NCBI RefSeq assembly: GCF_001625215.2
Contig: NC_030386.2
Span: 21,298,545-21,362,544 of the forward strand
Source of the DNA: Daucus carota subsp. sativus
Lineage: Eukaryota; Streptophyta; Magnoliopsida; Apiales; Apiaceae
Direction of reading: 5' to 3'
Length of the DNA: 64,000 bases
In this document: in pieces, positions 22,135 through 33,205 of the stretch
How positions within the stretch are numbered: the first letter of the stretch is position 1
Layout: the number at the start of each line of letters is the position of its first letter
Made by a program: the position numbers and the translations under genes
Notes under the pieces: generated by a model
Told to the model about the DNA's origin: nothing
Seen by the model: the letters and a program-made list of their open reading frames with translations, nothing else
The model's database searches: none

Positions 22135-25100
22135 AAGACGATGATGGTAAAGCCGATGCTGAAGTGGTTGAGTCGAGGAAGACGATGTTGTTGAAGCCGA
22201 TGCTCATACCTTCTACCCCGCCTTAGATGAGGATGAGGCGCACCCTGATGGTGAAGATAATTCTTCCAATTATTGTTGAACAAGGATCTCAACTCTGCAG
22301 ACGTTTGAGTTATAGGCTAATTGGGGGCGCCTCATGGTCCCTCCCGCTCTTCTAATCTTCATGTAAACCATATTTATGTAGAATCAGTCAAATATGTCTT
22401 CTTCCTACAACAGGGCGCGCCCTCAACAAGGGTCCCTCTGGACGCGGTTGGACAAGTGGCCAAGGCCTGACATGTGGGCGCAGCTTGACAGGTGGCCGAG
22501 GCCTGACAGGTGGGCGCGGCGTGACAGGTGACCAAGGCCTGACATGTGGGCGCGGCCTGACATGTGAGCGCAACCTGACAGGTGAACGAGGCCTGACAAG
22601 TGTGCGCGGCCTGACAAGTGGGCGCCGCCAATATGATTTAGATCACTCTTGAACATGTCAGCCCAACATAGTCTTCCTTCATCATCCACGTGGGCCTGGC
22701 CCATAAAGCAGGTCTTCGTATAAAACAGGGCGCGCCGCATCAGAGGTCCTTCTGGGCGCAGTCAGATATATGGGCACGGCCACATATGATTGGAGGCCTA
22801 ACAACCGAGTGATTGGAGGTCTTTCATGGAGGCGCCAGTTAAGTGGGCGGCGCCAGTTAAGTGGGCGCGCCCACTTACTTAGCAGCCTAATTCTGACCAT
22901 GTCCGGGCCCAAACAACATATCTCTGGTTTTCTAGTGGATTTGTCTCATCAGGCAATCTCATGTCTTCCTTCCATCAAGGCGCTCCCAGATTTTGGGTCT
23001 TCTTGGAGGAGCCAAATAAGTGGGCGCGACCACATTCTAAGCAGCCTCCATCAAGTGCTTGTTGATTTTTTGGTAACTTTCTCTCCCGGCTAGTTGAATG
23101 CCTTGTAATGGTATTTTGAAGTTTTGATCATTTCTGAATGAGCGCCTAGAACAAAGGTCGTCTCCAAGATATTAAGTGCATATTATACCTCTGGCCTCCA
23201 ATATTTTACTCATAGCTCGTCTCAGGTCTCATAGTTTTGTCCAGGTCAACAACTTATATGTTGGTATTTGTCCTCGGTCTTCAACTTACATCCCGCGTCT
23301 TGTTCTAGGTCTTTGGGCTTCGACTTGCATTCTCGGTCTTGTTCTGGATCTTCGGTCTTCGACCTGTAGCCTTGGGCTTGTCTTGCGCCTTCAACCTGTA
23401 TCTAGGAGCATGTCCAGGGTTTCCGACCCGAACTCGGAACTTATCTTGTGTCTCCGACCTGCACTCGAAGCCTGTCCTGGATCTCTTACCTATACTCGGA
23501 GCTTGTCCTGAGTCTCCGACCTATAGCCCGGAGTGTGTTCGGGGACTTCAGCCTTCAACCTGTAACATGGAGCTTGCCCTAAGTCTTCTCTCACAATCCT
23601 CCACAATATATACCGCCGAGACGAGCTTTCCCGGCAAGTGCTCCAAGCAATGTGTCTCTCCAAAGAGTCCACATCTGATTCGATAGGGTCCTTCCTAGTT
23701 AGCACCGAACACTCCATGATTTGGCACTTTCATCCCTGACATCATCCTGCACTAGGTCTCCCCTATTCAAAGGATTGGCCTTGACCTTGCTATTGTAGAA
23801 TCGAGTTGTTCTTCGTTAATATGCCGCTTCCTGAGCTGTGACTCGCTTCTGACTTCTTCCACCATATCGGGGGTGAAGCCTCTGATTAACTTCGTTTGCC
23901 TCCTGCTCAAAGTTGTCTCTCCTTAAAGAACCTGCTTCAACCTCGACTGGAACCATTGCCTCAGGATCTTTAGAGCAAGTGAACTACCCCCCGAGTGATT
24001 GTCACACATTTGTTCATGAACTTCCATCATCTACCAGGAAGATAATGGAGCTGGGCTTCGGAAGAGTCCTTTGTTGGTTGGCTTTAAAGATGTGTTCTAT
24101 TGACGCAACCAAATGTGTCCAATGATTAGATCTTTCATCATAGTCCCGAGGTGGTGTGTAGTTTCTTCAATAGGTAATATTGTCTCTGCTTGGATTTTGA
24201 CGTCTGCTTCTATGTTCCGGGCTGGAAGATTGTTCTCGTCTCCCGAGGTTGTGTTCTTGTAGTTGACGAGCGAAGGATCCTTGATGACTTCGGCAAAGGC
24301 TGATTCTTGACTGGAGGTGACGTTTTTCCTCCATCAAAGTGGTGTCGAGATAATCCTGAGGGTGTTGATGTCGATAGCCTCGATCCCTGGAATGTTCTGG
24401 ATATTAGGTTGGACACGCGTCGTAGATGGGATTCCCCTTTAGCTATGAGGTCACTTGGCGGCGGAGCAAGGAGATTCGATGACATGGCAAGATTTGATGG
24501 TGCAAGGAGATTCGACAACGAAGCAAGATTTGATGATGAGTTGATGATGGAACGAGAAGATTGCCGATGTCTGTTGTCGAGTTATTTGGTTGACTTGAGC
24601 ATCTATGAGATTGAAGTAAAGCGTGTCTGTGCCTAAGGTGTGCCATGTTAGAAGGAGGTGCACATTCTAACATACCTTTTCCCCGCAAGGGATACAACCA
24701 ATACAACATATCGTATACAAGTGTCAGGAAGAGTATTTACCTCAGGGCGCTCCCAGTCAGGGGAAGGCGCGCCTAAACTAACATTCTTCCTCCCTGCAAA
24801 GGACCCGACTAACACAATATACCGTACACAAGTACAAGAAGAATATTTACCTTAGGCGCGCCCAGTCAGGGGGAGGCGCGCTCATCGATACATTGTGCCA
24901 GCCGTGGGACTTGCTTCCTTCTGAAACCCTAAGAAAGTCTCCAGATCTAAAAATCATGCTTCCCTCATGTGTTGGCCTCTAGAACCTTCACTCCGATCTT
25001 GCCTTCATCTTTCGCCCTCACAACCGTGCCTTGTTCAATATCGATAACAAACAACCATGCTTACCGTTGTCTTTCCCTTCTGAACATGCTTCTCCATCGA

Positions 25101-25545
25101 ACCCGTCTTCTTTTCCTTCATAACGGGCTTCTCCTTCGATCTCGTCTTTTTCTCCTTCATGACAGACTTCTCCTTCGATCCCGTCTTCTTCTCCTTCATC
25201 ACGGAATTCTCCTTCGATCTCGTCTTTATCTCATTCATAACGTACTTCTCCTTCGATCCCATTATCTATCCCCTCTGAATGAACTTCTTAGATAATTCAT
25301 CGTTACTCACCATGATTGGCGGCGACCAGGCGATCGGCCGTCGTAGACTGACGTTGTCTCTATCTGTTATCACAATTGCCTGTTCTTGGGGGGTGTCCCC
25401 GAACGTGATGTCGTCCGTCCGTCCGGTGTTGCTTGTCTTTCCAACGTTGTCTCCTCTGGATCTAAGATCGGGGTTCTGGTTCCCGCCGGGCGTTCTCTCG
25501 CCGTGGTTCGACATCTTTCTCCTTGATGGAAAATCTTGAACTAGC
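22135..25545 (-). other. Internal region with minisatellites
   Basis: Non-coding apart from short remnants. About 22440-22630 is an array of AGGCCTGACA(A/T)GTGGGCGCGG units like those in the LTRs. About 23240-23560 is a degenerate array of roughly 40 bp containing TCTCCGACCTGTA / CTTGTCCTG words. About 25070-25262 is a 30-45-bp array around CTTCTCCTTCGATC. Open frames over these arrays are artefacts of repeat periodicity. A minus-strand stretch at 24210-24518 is Arg/Ser/Pro-rich and may be gag debris. Confidence 0.6.
25266..25514 (-). pseudogene. gag N-terminus remnant
   Basis: An 82-aa frame that starts 31 nt after the primer-binding motif on the minus strand (MSNHGERTPGGNQNPDLRSR...). Position, Gly/Asn/Arg-rich start and later DITFGDTPQEQ look like the first part of a Tat/gypsy gag, which then stops just before a minisatellite. 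The rest of gag is not recognisable. Confidence 0.45.
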
Positions 25546-25565
25546 CCCTCCTTCTAGCGCCAATT

Positions 25566-26944
25566 TGTTAACGTAGAAAACTGGTAGGTTAACAAAGATG
25601 AGGTTCACGGCGTGGATCAAGATTCTTGTTGGCGAGAATGTAGGAAGTGGTTGGTTGTTTGTTTTGGATGCGGCTGCAATTGTAAGCAAAGGGTTCAAGA
25701 TTGCTAACTGGAATAGCTCTCAAGAATGATCGATGCCTACAATCTGCCTACGTACCCCTATTTATAGGGGATCAAGCCGACACGTAGTTCTTTCTCCCAA
25801 GAGACCCATGCGGGCTGGGCCTCCCCTTCTAGAATCTTCCTCCCGAAAAGGGCCCAATACGATGAGGCATAGCCTTGAGCCTTGTAGACTATCGAGCACC
25901 CAAGGCTTACCCCAAATGCATGGACACTACTCCACTCCCCGACAGGGACAACCCACCAGACTACAGAGATAGAGCCTTTCAGGGCGCGTCTTCTATTCTA
26001 CCTCCACCTCCCAAGGAGGACAACTTCTCAGACTACAAGGTAGGGCCTTCTACAATTCAACAGTTTGATTTACTTATGCTTAAGGGCGTCCTCCTAAACA
26101 AAAGCATCTCCTTCTGTCCTTCTGAACCATTGCTAACTGAACTGTCTTCGACAAGATGGCGCGCCCAAAGATAGGGCGCGCCCTATCTTTCTACAGGGTC
26201 ACTTCTAAATCGGGTTGATCTTGATTCTTCTGGCCCAACCAGGTCTTCTTTTGTGGGCCTGGCCCATGAAGTCGGTCTTCATATAAATCATTTCCTTAAA
26301 AAGCTGAGATGTGTCTTCTCCCTCCAATCAGGACGCGCCCACATGGAGGTCCTTCTGGGTGCGGTCAGATATGTGGTTGCTGTCAGATTTGTGGACACGG
26401 CTTGATATGCGGACGCGGCCTAGCATGTGGCCACGGCCTGGCATGTGGGCGCGGCCTGACATCATGTGGACGCAGCATGAAATGTGGACGCGGCCTGACA
26501 TGTGGCCACGGCTTGGCATGTGGGCGCGGCCTGACATCATGTGGATGCGGCATGAAATGTGGCCACGGCCTGAAATGTGGACGCAGCCAGACATGTGGGC
26601 ACAACCTGATATGTGGCCGCGGCCTGGGATGTGGGCGCAACCAGACATGTGGGAGCGGCCTGGCATGTGGTCGCGGCCTGGCAAGTGGGCGCGGCCTGGC
26701 ATGTGGACGCGTCATGGCAAGTGGGCGCGGCCTGTCATGTGATCCAGCCCAATCTTGAATATGTCAGCCCAAAATAGTTTTCCACCTAAAGCGCGCCCTT
26801 ACTAGAGGTTCTTCTGGACGTAGTCAGATATGTGGGCGCGCCTACATATTGTCGAGCCCAATCTTTAGTACGTAAGTCCATATCTTCATCTTATATATGG
26901 GCCTAGCCCATCAGTGAAGTTCATGTTGAATTTTAGGCATAACA
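25566..26944 (-). repeat. LTR (5' LTR on minus strand)
   Basis: 1379 bp, longer than its partner by about 111 bp, mostly because the GGCCTGRCATGTGG array (about 26395-26740) has more units. It carries the same 24-bp GGCGCGCC palindrome (26167-26190). A TATATAAG motif on the minus strand (about 26890) is a candidate promoter. The primer-binding motif is at 25545-25563. Confidence 0.85.
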
Positions 26945-27021
26945 ATAGGATCTTCGCAGTTGGCACTAGTTCTTCCGAAATTAATCCTTGAAGGTGATTT
27001 TCTCATCATTGAACTGTGAGG

Positions 27022-28031
27022 TTTGACTTTCAATCTCATTTTTGTTTGTTTAAAGCATTCATCAGCTCAGCTTTCATCCCGATCACGCTGTCCCTCCGTC
27101 CTCTTCAATTGTTTATATTAGAGAATAAAATCTCAACATGTATTATATTGCTCTCGTAAAACATAATTTGATAAACTATTTTGAATTTTTTCTGAATAAA
27201 TATTTACTATCTAAATTTTTATAGCAAAAAGAAAAATTTCAAGAAAAAGTTATGAAATTATATTTTATATGCACTTCAAAATGTATTTCGAATAAGTCAA
27301 AAAGAGACTAAAAGAAATGAGAGATACCAGGGGAGCCGTATATAACACAGTCATTAAACAAATATATGAGCCTTCTAGTGCTTCACATTTGATCTTCTCC
27401 GATATGATCCAATGGCTTTTAAACTCGAACTAAGTGCGACTTTGATCCGGTGAAATAGGTGTTATTGCTTTCATTCAGTATCAATTACATTCTTTTGGCT
27501 AAGTAGTTTGCATTACATTGATGCCAGAATTGTTGTTACATACTCTAATATCAGGAACTAATTATAGGTTTTTTTCATATAAAGAAGAAATTATTTACCA
27601 TATATTTTCAATTATGTAACTCCTTTTTCATGAGGCGGTTTTATAACAATTAGATAAAAATCGAGTTAAGATTCTCAAAATCGAATTTGATATTACGATT
27701 ATAATTAAAGATTTTTGATTTTTAAAATCGTAGAGATTTGCGATTCCGATTAAGGTTTTATTCGAAAATCGAACAGACTCACGCTTTTCCTGCGTAATAT
27801 TATATACTAGTATATATTTTTAATCATGTAAGTCTTTTTTCATGAGGCGGTTTTATAACCGAAATCGAATAGATAGAAATTGAATAAGATTTTTGAAATC
27901 AAAACCGAGATTATGATAATAATTAGATTTTCGATTTTTAAGATCAAAGACATGCAATTCTGGTTTCAATTTTATTCAAAAAATCAAACATACTCACGCT
28001 CTGTATACGGTGAATCCAAATATATTACTTA
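27022..28031. repeat. Intergenic with 220-bp tandem duplication
   Basis: Two diverged copies (about 27595-27790 and 27815-28005) share CATGAGGCGGTTTTATAAC, TCGATTTTTAA-like and ACTCACGCT words. A one-sided Stowaway-like end (TCCCTCCGTCC) lies near 27088. No gene seen. Confidence 0.55.
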
Positions 28032-28060
28032 CTAGTATTTTTGCCCGCTACGCATGGTTA
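28032..28060 (-). other. Candidate Helitron 3' terminus
   Basis: On the minus strand CCATGCGTAGCGGG, a damaged hairpin, is followed by CAAAAATACTAG and then T. Helitrons end in CTRR, about 10 nt after a short GC-rich hairpin, next to a T. A similar terminus sits at 13954. No target duplication is expected. Confidence 0.5.
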
Positions 28061-29038
28061 GTGTTAAATATTGATTGTGAAATGTTGATTTAATGATTAA
28101 TTTAGATTTTATATGTCAGTCCAAACAATTTTTTTATTGTCATATGAATATTTTTTGAAATTAAACATATATCCATTTATCCTAAACGTTTTATTGATCA
28201 TCGTAAAATGAAACATACAGATGCGAAAAAAGAGCATACCATTTTTTTTCAAATTATATAAAACAATAGAGAATAATGATATTTTTGTCCTTAATCTTTT
28301 GTGATAAAGAAAACGAAAAACAATAATTGAATAAGAAAACGAAAAAAAAAGTAATTTGAAGATGATGAATATTGCGAAAACAATTGAAACAACATAGCGG
28401 TTTGTAATTTATGAGAAACAATATTTTCTTCAGCTTAGGTATTGGAAAAAATTTCTGAGAACAAATGATTTGGATACCATACGATACTCACTTTAAGCAA
28501 AATAATTGATACCTAAACATAAATAATTTGCAAAAAATGTTTAATACCTAAACATAAATAATTGATCAAATTTGCAAGGTATCCTTAAGTAGATGACTTG
28601 AATTTGGATACCATACGATACTCACTTTAAGCCAAAAATCTTTTTAAATATTTTTTCACAAACATAAATGGATCTTCAAATTACTTTTTAGGATTCCATG
28701 TAATAAAACTTTATAAAAGTTTAATGCCATAAGTTTAAATGTGTCATTACATTTATAATTTAATTATTTTTAAGAAAATGCCCCTTTCCTGTTTGGGATA
28801 ATACAGCGTATGTGTTTTATATAACCTACAATACCTAATTTTTTCAGACATCTCCATCGCACAAGAGGCCGCTTTGTTCGATATGGAGTTCGAAGCCTGA
28901 AGATCGATCTGTGAACTCAGCTTATTTTACCAAGTGCTCTCATCTCTATAAGTCAATTGGGCTCCTTTACTATTAGATTTTAATTAATCATTCATCTCAA
29001 TACTTTCTTATCTTTTCAGATTATACTCTTCCGAAAAA
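28061..29038. other. Upstream region of B3 gene 1
   Basis: AT-rich. A word starting TTTGGATACCATACGATACT occurs at about 28470 and 28604, with two copies of ATACCTAAACATAAATAATT between them. The promoter and leader of the B3 gene lie near the right end. No other gene seen. Confidence 0.5.
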
Positions 29039-30528
29039 ATGGAATCCTCTGGACTTGTGGCTGACAAATTTTGCTGGAAAATGAGCCACATGGACACTTC
29101 CTCTGATGAATTGGTATAATCTGATCCCTTTCCTCAAATAACTGCGTACTGTTTTAAGTCGTTGAAATCTTATTGTAAATTAGTGTTTTAAGTAGGTCAA
29201 ATCTTGTTGTGACAGAGTCTTCCTCATACTTTCTGTGCGAAATATGCTCACCGACTACATGAGGATATGCACTTGAAATTGCGGAATGGTTACATTATTC
29301 CGGTTAAGTTTGATAAGAGTAAAGGTATTTTGAAGGGCCTAATGTGGTTTTTTAAGCAGTTCGAGCTCAAAGGGGGTGAAATTCTGTTGTTTGAATACTT
29401 TGGAAGATATAATATTAATGTTTATATATTGGGTACTAATTGTTCTGAGATCCGCTACCCTGATATTGTTCATTATTTGCAACAAAGTTCCTCTCGAATA
29501 GGTAGGTTATGTTTTTGTAAATAATTTAATTTGTTTGACGATTTGCTACCACTTCAAACTGGTGTTAATAAATTTGTATTACATGTAGTCACTCTGGGTG
29601 ATGGAGGTTGGAGATTTGTTTGGTTCAATTTAGAGCGAACAACTACTTTTGATGAAATTGTAAGTAAAAATGTGCTACACTGTAGTAAAATGCATAAGGT
29701 CAGAAGCTTATAATAACTGAAGTTCTTTTAACAGGCACCTCCAGATGCATTCTTGATATGCTGTGCATTTTCTTTTTCTGAACCAATGACATATGTTATC
29801 AGCAATGGCAAGAAGTTTTCCTGTTCATATTGTCACACATCTCGCAAATTCAAAGGATTGGGATTCCTATCTGATAGTTTAGGACTAACTGCTATGCCTG
29901 CATTGCATATGTTGTTGTTTACTTATGAAGTTGACTCAGTCGTGTCGATTACGGCTTTTGATGAACAATTGTGTGAGATAGTGTTTCCTGGACATCCACT
30001 ATCATCAGGTAAATAGTTCCACTGTAGATTTTTTTTGTTTAGTGAGAAAAACCAGTTAGTTTAACAATTATCTTTTTGCACATTGTAGAAGGTGATTCAC
30101 ATGATTCTTCAGTATTGAAACCAGTTAGTTTGCACTTCAAAATCACTGTTGAAAAGCGACATATGTCCACGGACTGTGATCTTATTGTAAGTTGTTTACT
30201 ATCCCGTATTGTTCTGTAAATGTGTTATATTTAGTGGGACTCTGGTGTTCATGTTTATGTTTTTCATTAAATCATTTATAATATAACGCAGGAAATCTCA
30301 AATGAATTTAGAAATCTTTGTAGAATGTGGGACAAATTCCAAACAATTTTTGTTTATTCGGGAAATGGATGTTGGATGCTTCATATCTGTCGGAGGAATA
30401 ACTACTACTGCTCAACGATAGAAGGTGGATGGCAGCATTTGCGAGAGGATTTGGGCTTGAATGCAGGGGACCAACTTGTTTTTGAATGTCCGGTAATGTC
30501 GGTTGACCGTTTCAGTGTGCTAGTTTAA
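29039..30528 (+). CDS. REM-like B3-domain protein 1
   Basis: Six exons assembled by GT-AG sites and phase: 29039-29113, 29216-29501, 29589-29659, 29735-30008, 30089-30186, 30292-30528; predicted 346 aa. Residues about 26-120 form a clear plant B3 DNA-binding domain (LPHTFCAKY, then LKLRNGYIIPVKFDK, WFFKQFELKGGEILLFEYFGR). The middle part (about 145-235) is a degenerate B3-like fold (PMTYVISNGKKF ... MLLFTYEVDS). The end (269-346) is a third B3-like unit (GGWQHLREDLGLNAGDQLVFEC). Multi-B3 proteins of this kind belong to the REM group, nuclear DNA-binding proteins often expressed in reproductive tissue (family knowledge). The start follows CCGAAAAA and agrees with the paralogue. It lies within the proposed Helitron, on the opposite strand to RepHel and RPA. 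Confidence 0.82.
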
Positions 30529-31292
30529 AAGGCGGAGGGCTGACTTAGAGCTGACGTTTGGTGGAAAATGCATTTTCGCAAGCACTTGATTCTAATTTCT
30601 GTAATTTGACTATTAAAAAACTCCAGTCAGAAGTTTGGATGTTGCGTTATTTTCGATTTGTTTCACATTTTATTTCCTATGACATTTCTAATGCTGCTGT
30701 TTGGGCTTGTTAGATTTTGAACTTGCACTTATATTTCGTCGCTTTAAACTATTCCTCAGTTCAGCTTTTTGGCCTTAACATTGTTTATCAAACAATTTGC
30801 AATGCTCAACTTAGAAATATATAAGTAATTCATAATGTGGTTTGATTGTGCTCGATTTAAGCAAAACATAATTTAAGTGAACAAAAATTATATTAAAATT
30901 ATCATTCATTTCGAATGGGTTTGTTTAACATTTGGAGAAGATAAGCTGGGCTGTGTTGTATCAGTTGTAGCTGTAATGCATATTAATGCAAATATTTAAA
31001 ATTTTGGACATTAAGACAACCACTAACCACAAATAATAAAGAGTGTTTCAGTTGTGGAGCAAGTATTTACTGGCCTGCAGAGCTAGGGAGTCAGAATTGA
31101 CATTGTGAGTTACCATACAGAGTTCTCAAGGTAAAGAATACAAAAAGCAGAGCATCCTTTCTTTAGGTTACTGTCTATTTAATTCATATATAGGAATAGA
31201 GGTTGAAAGTTGCATGCTATAATCTTTCAGAAATAGTTTCGTATAGATCTCTTCTAACAGATTATCATTGTTTACAGGGCAAATAGGTGAAA
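30529..31292. other. Intergenic spacer between B3 genes
   Basis: 3' UTR of B3 gene 1 and promoter/leader of B3 gene 2. No separate gene seen. Confidence 0.6.
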
Positions 31293-32826
31293 ATGGAACG
31301 AACAGGCTTTGTGGCGCCTAAATTTATCAAAGTTCTCAGCCGTAAGGAGATATGCTTGAATGTGATGGTAGTATTTGTATTAAAGAACATGAATCTTATT
31401 TTCAATGGTAGTTTAATGGTGCTGTTTTATTAAATCCTTATTATGCTTTATTGTAGATGCTACCTTCTGATTTTAAGCTGAAGTATGGAGATAAGCTCCC
31501 TCCAGAGTTTGAGTTGAAGCTCAGAACGGGTTATAATCTACCAATTGATTATGATAAGAATACAGGGCTAATGAAAGGGATGTCCATTTTTTATAGGCAT
31601 TTTGCGTTCAAGGGAGGGGAAGTATTAGTATTTGAATATTATGGACGGTTTGATTTGAATCTGTATATTTTAGGCGCTGATTGTTGTGAAATCGAATATC
31701 CTATGATTCTTCATCATTTCCAAACTGGAAATGCTCTTCTTCGTAAGCACTTGTTTTTCATGTGTGGTTTGGTCTATTCTATCAATCTATTAAAATGAGT
31801 TTGTCTTTAAATTTCAGCAAAGGTCCGTGATCATGGCTGGAAGTTTGTCCACTTCACTAACAACCTTCAGCGTGTTGTCAATGATATAGTATGTTATGAT
31901 GTTAATAAAATATCATGTTCGGTGTATCATAATATTTTCTACTTGTCTCATTATTTGTCAGTAACTGTATTGTTTGATTAAAATTTTTTGGACAGGATGT
32001 ACCTCCGCAATTTGTGGAGCTCTGTGGTGGGAAAATAGAAAAGTTCTTTACCTTCATATTAAGTAGTGGTCAATCATTTGATGGTCGATATTCAGTGAAA
32101 TCTAATAAGCTAATGGGGCTGGCTGATATGTGCAAACTGTTGGGAGTAGCTGATTTGAACTCGTTTCATATGTTGTTGTTCACATATGATGGACAGTTTC
32201 GTTTTAATATAGCTGTTTTTGATGACAAACTTGTGGAGATTATATTCACTGGGACACCTATATCAAAAGGTAAAAGTATACAAAAAACTGCTATATTAAA
32301 ACTGCTTGAATATGGTTTGCAGCTGTTAGTATAGAAAAAACCTAAAACGATTTAGTATGGTTAATCTTATTTTGTTTTTATGTATGTCGATTCAGTAGAA
32401 ACATCTGATGAGGCATACATGGCAGACAGCTTTGAAATTACAATTCAACCTTTCCATATGCTACAATATTGCCATGGAGTGGTAATTATAACTAATTTCT
32501 TAGAATTCTGATTGCAGTTTTGGTATGTGTTCCCATTAATTCTCAGCTATTTTTATAATTTTCTATAGGACATACCAGCTGCATTCAGGAAGAATTGGAA
32601 TCAGTGGGGAAAAACTGATTACATTAATGTGTATGAGGGTGATCGTTCTTGGAGACTTGAAATAAAACACAGAGCTGACTGGAAACGTGCAACAATTCAC
32701 AAAGGGTGGTTGCAGTTACGTGATGATTTAGAGCTTTCAGTTGGTGACAGATGCATATTCAAGTGTTCTAAGGATTCATACAAAGATTTTAAACTTGCAG
32801 TGGAGAAATGTGAGACTGCAGTATAA
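31293..32826 (+). CDS. REM-like B3-domain protein 2
   Basis: Six exons: 31293-31367, 31457-31742, 31818-31888, 31996-32269, 32396-32481, 32569-32826; predicted 349 aa. The first four exons are 75, 286, 71 and 274 nt, exactly the lengths in the neighbouring gene, so this is a tandem duplicate. The first B3 domain runs from LPSDFKLKYGD to GADCCEIEYP. The middle B3-like unit has FTFILSSGQSFDGRY and FHMLLFTYDG. The C-terminal unit has IPAAFRKNWNQWGK and GWLQLRDDLELSVGDRCIFKC. The proteins are clearly diverged but intron positions are kept. No stop or frameshift is seen, so it looks functional. Role: probable nuclear DNA-binding transcription regulator; target unknown. Confidence 0.82.
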
Positions 32827-33205
32827 TCTGTTTGCTTGGTTAACTATTGATTCAGATATGAAACAAATTATTAGTACATTGTGTCATCAAAAATGTGTCC
32901 TAACCAAGTCTTTAATTAATGTATGGGCAAACAGAAGTTATTTGTTTTAGTATTTGATGACTGATAAAATTATGATGAGGTTGTTATGATCTATCATTGC
33001 TGCATTTGTAAATAGGAAACAATAGGCATTCACTGGCAAGACATATTACAGTGATTGTTGAACATGATTCTTAATAACAAATTTAGACACAAATTGGCAT
33101 GCTTTCTAATAGTAAAAAGTCATGATGTCTTAATGTCTTTAGGTGAAACATACTAAACTTAGGAATAAAGGTTACACTTGATTCTCGTCGAAACATCTGA
33201 GTGCC
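32827..33205. other. Convergent spacer, B3-2 / RPA1
   Basis: 3' UTRs of two converging genes. No GC-rich hairpin followed by CTRR is seen on the minus strand here, which argues against the Helitron ending before the B3 genes. Confidence 0.5.

Larger units (their letters stand above)
20790..26944 (-). mobile_element. Non-autonomous LTR retrotransposon
   Basis: Two long direct repeats (20790-22057 and 25566-26944) flank about 3.5 kb. The element is flanked by ATAGG (20785-20789 and 26945-26949), a 5-bp target duplication. Read on the minus strand the LTRs start TGTTATGCC and end CGTTAACA, and the 5' LTR is followed by TTGGCGCTAGAAGGAGGGG. That 19-nt word is exactly the one behind the 5' LTR of the Tat element at 38063. 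No protease, reverse transcriptase or integrase is visible. The inside is a decayed gag start plus minisatellites, so it must be mobilised in trans. Confidence 0.85.
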
